From Karalla daura (taxonomy: Eukaryota; Chordata; Actinopteri; Chaetodontiformes; Leiognathidae): a stretch of DNA of 64,000 nucleotides. The notes beneath the pieces were generated by a model. It was not told where the DNA came from, searched no databases, and was given only the letters and a program-made list of their open reading frames with translations. The stretch lies in the NCBI GenBank assembly GCA_029224185.1, contig CM055196.1, forward strand, positions 496,001 to 560,000. The letters are read 5' to 3'. Made by a program: the position numbers and the translations under genes. Positions within the stretch are counted from its first letter, which is position 1, and each line of letters begins with the position of its first letter. Shown here one piece after another: positions 1 through 64,000 of this stretch.

Positions 1-273
1 ATCAGGCATGGCTTTACCAATGAGAGATATAAAATATAGTCAATGTAAATCCACCATCCTCTATCTGACAAAGGATGCTGGATCTGCTTGGGGACTGATT
101 ATTTCTAGCTGGGCATGGTTTTACTCTAAAATTATCCCTGTGTTTTGCTAACCCTCCTGTCTGGTGCGTGTTTTTTGTGAGTATTGTGGCACACAGACAC
201 AGGAAGCAGAATACAGGAATTGACTGATAGTGGAGAAAGCAGTGCTTGGGTGCCCCGTTAGTCCTGCGCTGAC
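1..273 (-). other. srgap1 intron (5' part of the last intron)
   Basis: Begins with donor gtcagc at 273 and runs off the window. I see no gene or clear repeat in it. Confidence 0.8.
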
Positions 274-59789
<59,516 letters not shown>

Positions 59790-62700
59790 CTGCAAGATAA
59801 ACAAAGACAGAAAACAAAGTGAGAACATTACAGAAAAACAGTAGTTCTACACAATAAAATGCATAAAATTAAACAACAACTAGATAGAACAAAAGCCAAC
59901 TCAGACTGAGCATCAAATCAAAACATAAACACATAAACACTAACTCGGCTCCTCCTACTGAACTGCCACCTGACAAGTGTGACAGTCAAATGTCAAATGT
60001 GTCTTATTGTGTCTTGTGTGTGTATTGTTGTAATATTGGTTGTATTGGGTGTGTTACTGATTTCACCACATGCTTTGGCTTCCAGAACAGAAATACTATC
60101 TTATACACAGACACATTAGAGTATACAGTCATGGGATAGACTAGAAACAGTGATGGAATAAAGGGAGCTTTCATTATCAATTTCACTGTGACGCTCCTGG
60201 AGTTCTTTTACACAGACATATACACTGCATCACATGTTTATGAGACTATGAGTCATGACAATGAGCCATGCTTCTTCTACTATAGCTGACACTACGACCT
60301 GCTGCCTGGTTGATGTTACAGGCTTCGCTTGCACTCCGGGTCCTTCTTAATCTTATTATTCCCAGACAAATCTCATTCTGGGAGCTGCTCGCCACATAAG
60401 ACTGCAAGAGGATGCCATGAAAGCACGTCCTGCAATAGGACAGAGGGGTTCACCTTCAACCAAGGATGAACCAAGGGGTAATCTTAATCTTAAACAAAAT
60501 CAAAGTTTGAGTGACGTCTAGAAACCTAGAAAATCTCAAATGGCGACACCCACTTCTGAGTTTCGCCTACATGCATGAAACTGGGTGGAGTTATAGAACA
60601 TGCTGAGGTGCACAAAAATCCTCTTGAAGCCACGCCCTCAACATTTTGGAAGGGCGATTGATAAAAAGAAAGATTTGCAATAAAATAGGGTTCTCACAAC
60701 TTTGTTGCTCGGTCCCTGCTTAAGATCTCGCTTCAAAGTATAAGTCCCGAGGAGCCTATCACAATTTCTGGAAAAGTTGACCATGTGTATGAGAGTATAT
60801 GTGCGTGCCTGTGAGGATGTGTACATTTTGTGTGTGTGTGTCATGAACATAAGGGTATAAATGACCATGCCTCTGTCTGGAGCTTTGGAATTGTTGGTGG
60901 AATTATTAGTGAAATTAGAGGTTGTCACTTTTGTTGATACATCTGTGATCAATAAATTCCCCACAGCAGCTGACATGTGTCCTAGCTGACTTCATTTGTA
61001 GACTTCTCTTTCTGCAATAGCGTCACAGCAGCAACTTCAGCACAAAAAGCCCACAAACCAATTTAAAATAAAGCAACACACCACACTCAGCCTGGCTGGG
61101 GGACAAGTAAGCGCTGAATGCCTTTTTCATTGCAGACATTTTATGGTATCGCCACACTGGACTTTCTGTTTCCAGATACTCAGACTGTTACTGACAGCAT
61201 TAATGAAGACTTTTAGTTCTATTCATTTGCTTAAGTTAAGGATGACAGTGTGAAAGGTTTTTCATTATACTGAATTTAATACACGATGATAAACAGTGTT
61301 GGGCACAAGCAATGCCTGTCGAATGGCTGTGGTTCAAATTGCCTCACACTTTGGGAAATTCACTCCGTCACTGCAGCTACAGAGCATGACTTCCATAAAT
61401 AAAACAGGCCAGAGTAAAACAAAGTGCTGGTTAGAAAAAATAATACAAAATTAAATACACGTAGTAATAATCATAATAATAATTGGGTTTTTTTTAGGTG
61501 CCAAGGTTGTAATCCGAGGCAAGTGCAGAGTGGCTAAAAGCAGAGTGGCTAAAAGCTCTTCCCCTTATGGGGGTGAGACTGATGGAGGGAACAGTCAAGT
61601 GGATGGAGGAGGAGAATGATCTGAGGGAGCAAGAAGGAGTAGTGACCTGGAGAAGATTAGACATATATGGTGGAGCAAGGTTCTTCCCTTGAATATGAGG
61701 TTCAAGGATTCAAGGAGGATGAGGATTTTGTAATTGATGCAGGACTTGACTGGGAGTCAGTGGAGCTCTTGCAGGATGGGAATGATGTGGTGGATGGAGG
61801 GGATTCTGTGTGGTAAGATCTGTGCAACTACGGTATAAGGCAGAGACAGGGACCCCTCTCTTATGCTAAAGCAGCATAAGCTTAACAGCCAAATGGAGGA
61901 TGTTGACCAAGACAGCATGGCTACTTTGGTCACGTCGTCTGCTATTACTGCACACAGAATGAGACCTGAACATACAGGAAAACAAAAAACAAAGGTCTTT
62001 GACGTGCTGGAGAGATGACAACACTGTAGCTGTCCCCCCGGAGCTGCCAGGGACCATAAAGAACACAGGTAACTCTGTGTTGTATGTGCCTCTATCCCGA
62101 GGCTCTGTCGAGATCAAAGGCTCAGGGAAGCTGTAATTAAGCGTGACTGGTGTCTCAGGTCTCCTGTGACCCAGGACCTCCCAGCATCCTGCTGTTTGTC
62201 TGCATACTTGATCCACTGAACAAATACAATCTTTATAGGGATCAGAGGGCGCCAACCCTGTGCCAGTGATTTGATTTTTCCCTTTGGCCACCTGTAGTAC
62301 TGCAATAAAAAAAAATCCCCCTGTGGTCCAAAAGCATTTTTCCCATGGACAGCAAAAGTAAAAGTGACGGTTGTAAACGCAGCTAATTACTAATCTTTGC
62401 ATAGCACATTTTTAAGTAACAGACTTAAGGACAGAAAAACCACTGAAAAGATGCATGTTGACTTTGCCCACAGGCATGGCTAGGAGGAGCAAACTTTATG
62501 AGCCCCATAATGTGGCCCATAGATTGTATGCCAGGCAAGCGAATGCCATAGGAATTAATGGGCCGCCATCTTTGATATCCAGTTCTTAAAATACATGCAG
62601 ACTGAGGGAGGTACATATCCGGCATGCATTTCGCAGTAGAAATGTCAGAAAAGAGGTCACACAGTTCTAAGTTACACGTTTAGAAATGATTATGGCATAG

Positions 62701-64000
62701 AAAATGATGTCACCAAGTGTGTACTTGTTTCAAAAGCAGAAAAAACCATCTCCCCATTTTAGTTCATTCCTTGAAGCTGTTTATGGTCTAGCATAGGGTG
62801 ACCAGATGTCCCCAGACAGTCCCCAATTTGGCCGCCCTGTTCCCGGCTTAAGTTGTCCCTGAAAATGTCCCTGATTTTGAATGGGAGAGGACCCCCCAGG
62901 TCGTACGCTCGACTGCCCCCTCCGTTCCGACGATCAACCCAGTGGTATTTTTTTATTGCTTTTTGTGTGATTGACCGATTCATTTTTAGAAAAAGTTGTA
63001 GTCGGGTACGCATAGCATATTTTGAAACTTGACCACTGATTTTTGACAATTTCAAATTGTCTCATTTAAAGAATATTGTGTATTCTCTTATTGTTCTAGT
63101 TGTACTTACTGTCATATTTAGAGAAAGGCCTACACAGAAAGGCCTTCAATTTACAATGTAAAGTAACAGCCTTTGCATGAATGAACATATGCCTTTGTTA
63201 TATTAAGCAACAGAGACTACTTGTGTCTGTTTGAACTTCCCATGCCTCCAATTTTTCATTGTATAAAATTGTTGTATTTGGTAGCAGCATTTGAAAGGTT
63301 TACCAAAATACCAACAGAATGGTCTTTAAGTTGACAATAGCACTACTGCCTTTGTCCTTTTTTCAGTACTGGTTAACGTACTGTAAATAGCAGCAGAAAT
63401 GCATTTACATTTACAATAACATTATTGTAATTTGCTTATTTTCAAACTTTTATTTGTTTTTGATATAAGGTACATGGGGAAAAACATTACTACAAACTTT
63501 GGGTTTCCTCGAAGTTATATGTTGCATATTTGTATGTTTTGAGTTGAGAAACATATTGTTGTCCTTGATATTCACGCAGGTAGACTCAAGAAGAACTCAA
63601 GAAGAACTCAAGAAGAACTCAAGATGAACATTGAAGAACATACAGTCCAAGTTAAAAAAGGTTAAAACTGACACAAAGGCACTCCTCTGCGGAAAGGCTA
63701 CTTTGTAATTTAGGCCTGTGGTGAGTTCATGTCTCCTGCAGCAAAAGAACTCACAATCTTCGAGGGAGTTGTCGCATTTGCGGTGGGACAGGCAGGAAAG
63801 ACCTTCCTTTATTCTGATTTACTGTGGCTAAACCACAGGACGCTACAGAGCAACAGAGACAGTTTCATACCACTATAAGCAAAGTTTGAGATATACTGCA
63901 CGTCTGTACCCTGCATATTGTACAACTCAATATATCTAATTGTATATAGTGGGATTGAAAGTGTTACATGAGTTACTAGGAACTCTGCTGCGAGAATCTG
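59790..64000 (-). other. srgap1 intron running off the window
   Basis: No further srgap1 exon found. Bases about 60536-60723 are a 3' fragment of the unclassified family (ends acaactttgttgctcggtcc). Bases 62796-62880 start agggtgaccagatgtcccc, a motif seen at ends of old hAT MITEs in vertebrates. An 11-bp tandem repeat lies at 63583-63626. Confidence 0.6.
63583..63626. repeat. 11-bp tandem repeat, about 4 copies
   Basis: Unit aagaactcaag repeated without change apart from the ends. Very short; no function suggested. Confidence 0.85.

Noticed and set aside
59790..64000. Search for the preceding F-BAR exons
   Set aside because: No matching segment found; they are presumed beyond the window.

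Overview
This window is a piece of a vertebrate, almost certainly teleost fish, genome. One host gene spans it on the minus strand: srgap1, SLIT-ROBO Rho GTPase-activating protein 1 (one of the two teleost co-orthologues; a or b not resolved). I placed 18 coding exons with canonical GT/AG borders. Joined from high to low coordinate they give 2421 nt, exactly 807 codons, with every junction phase agreeing. The product runs from the middle of the F-BAR domain through RhoGAP and SH3 to the conserved tail. The first exons (about 140 residues in the human protein) lie beyond 64000 and the last coding exon lies left of position 1, so promoter, start codon and poly(A) site are not visible.

Everything else is intronic and largely made of transposable elements typical of ray-finned fish. 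Bases 1600-10722 hold three related hAT elements (2284-4992 minus, 5070-7720 plus, 8057-10714 plus), each with a perfect 8-bp target duplication. The third carries an uninterrupted 611-codon transposase. They sit in or next to two inverted remnants of a THAP-domain (P-element-like) transposon. Bases 11521-12512 hold a broken Tc1 element with a solo LTR inside it. Bases 15740-19256 are an L2/CR1-like LINE interrupted by a second Tc1 copy. Bases 21975-23705 are a Gypsy-type LTR retrotransposon remnant with a 185-bp LTR and primer-binding site.

From 25.4 to 31.8 kb the RhoGAP exons are densely packed, with one PIF/Harbinger-like MITE. Bases 33190-35830 are an L2-like LINE with ORF1 (SGNH-type esterase), endonuclease and reverse transcriptase segments. 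Bases 36512-37229 hold head-to-head telomere-like repeats and a MITE. A 200-bp-class inverted repeat lies at 38781-39776. Bases 41545-47495 are an L2-like LINE split by at least four later insertions (a Harbinger MITE that itself carries an insert, an AT-rich block, a second LINE family, a Tc1 element). The large intron at 49298-59726 contains repeated copies of an unclassified fish repeat family, another probable MITE and GATA microsatellites.

The gene encodes a membrane-curving, Rac/Cdc42/Rho-inactivating adaptor downstream of Robo receptors. The transposons are not functionally linked to it beyond enlarging its introns. Two very small exons (28 and 34 nt) between F-BAR and RhoGAP are the main spot where splicing could vary. 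I found no tRNA, rRNA, CRISPR array or second host gene.
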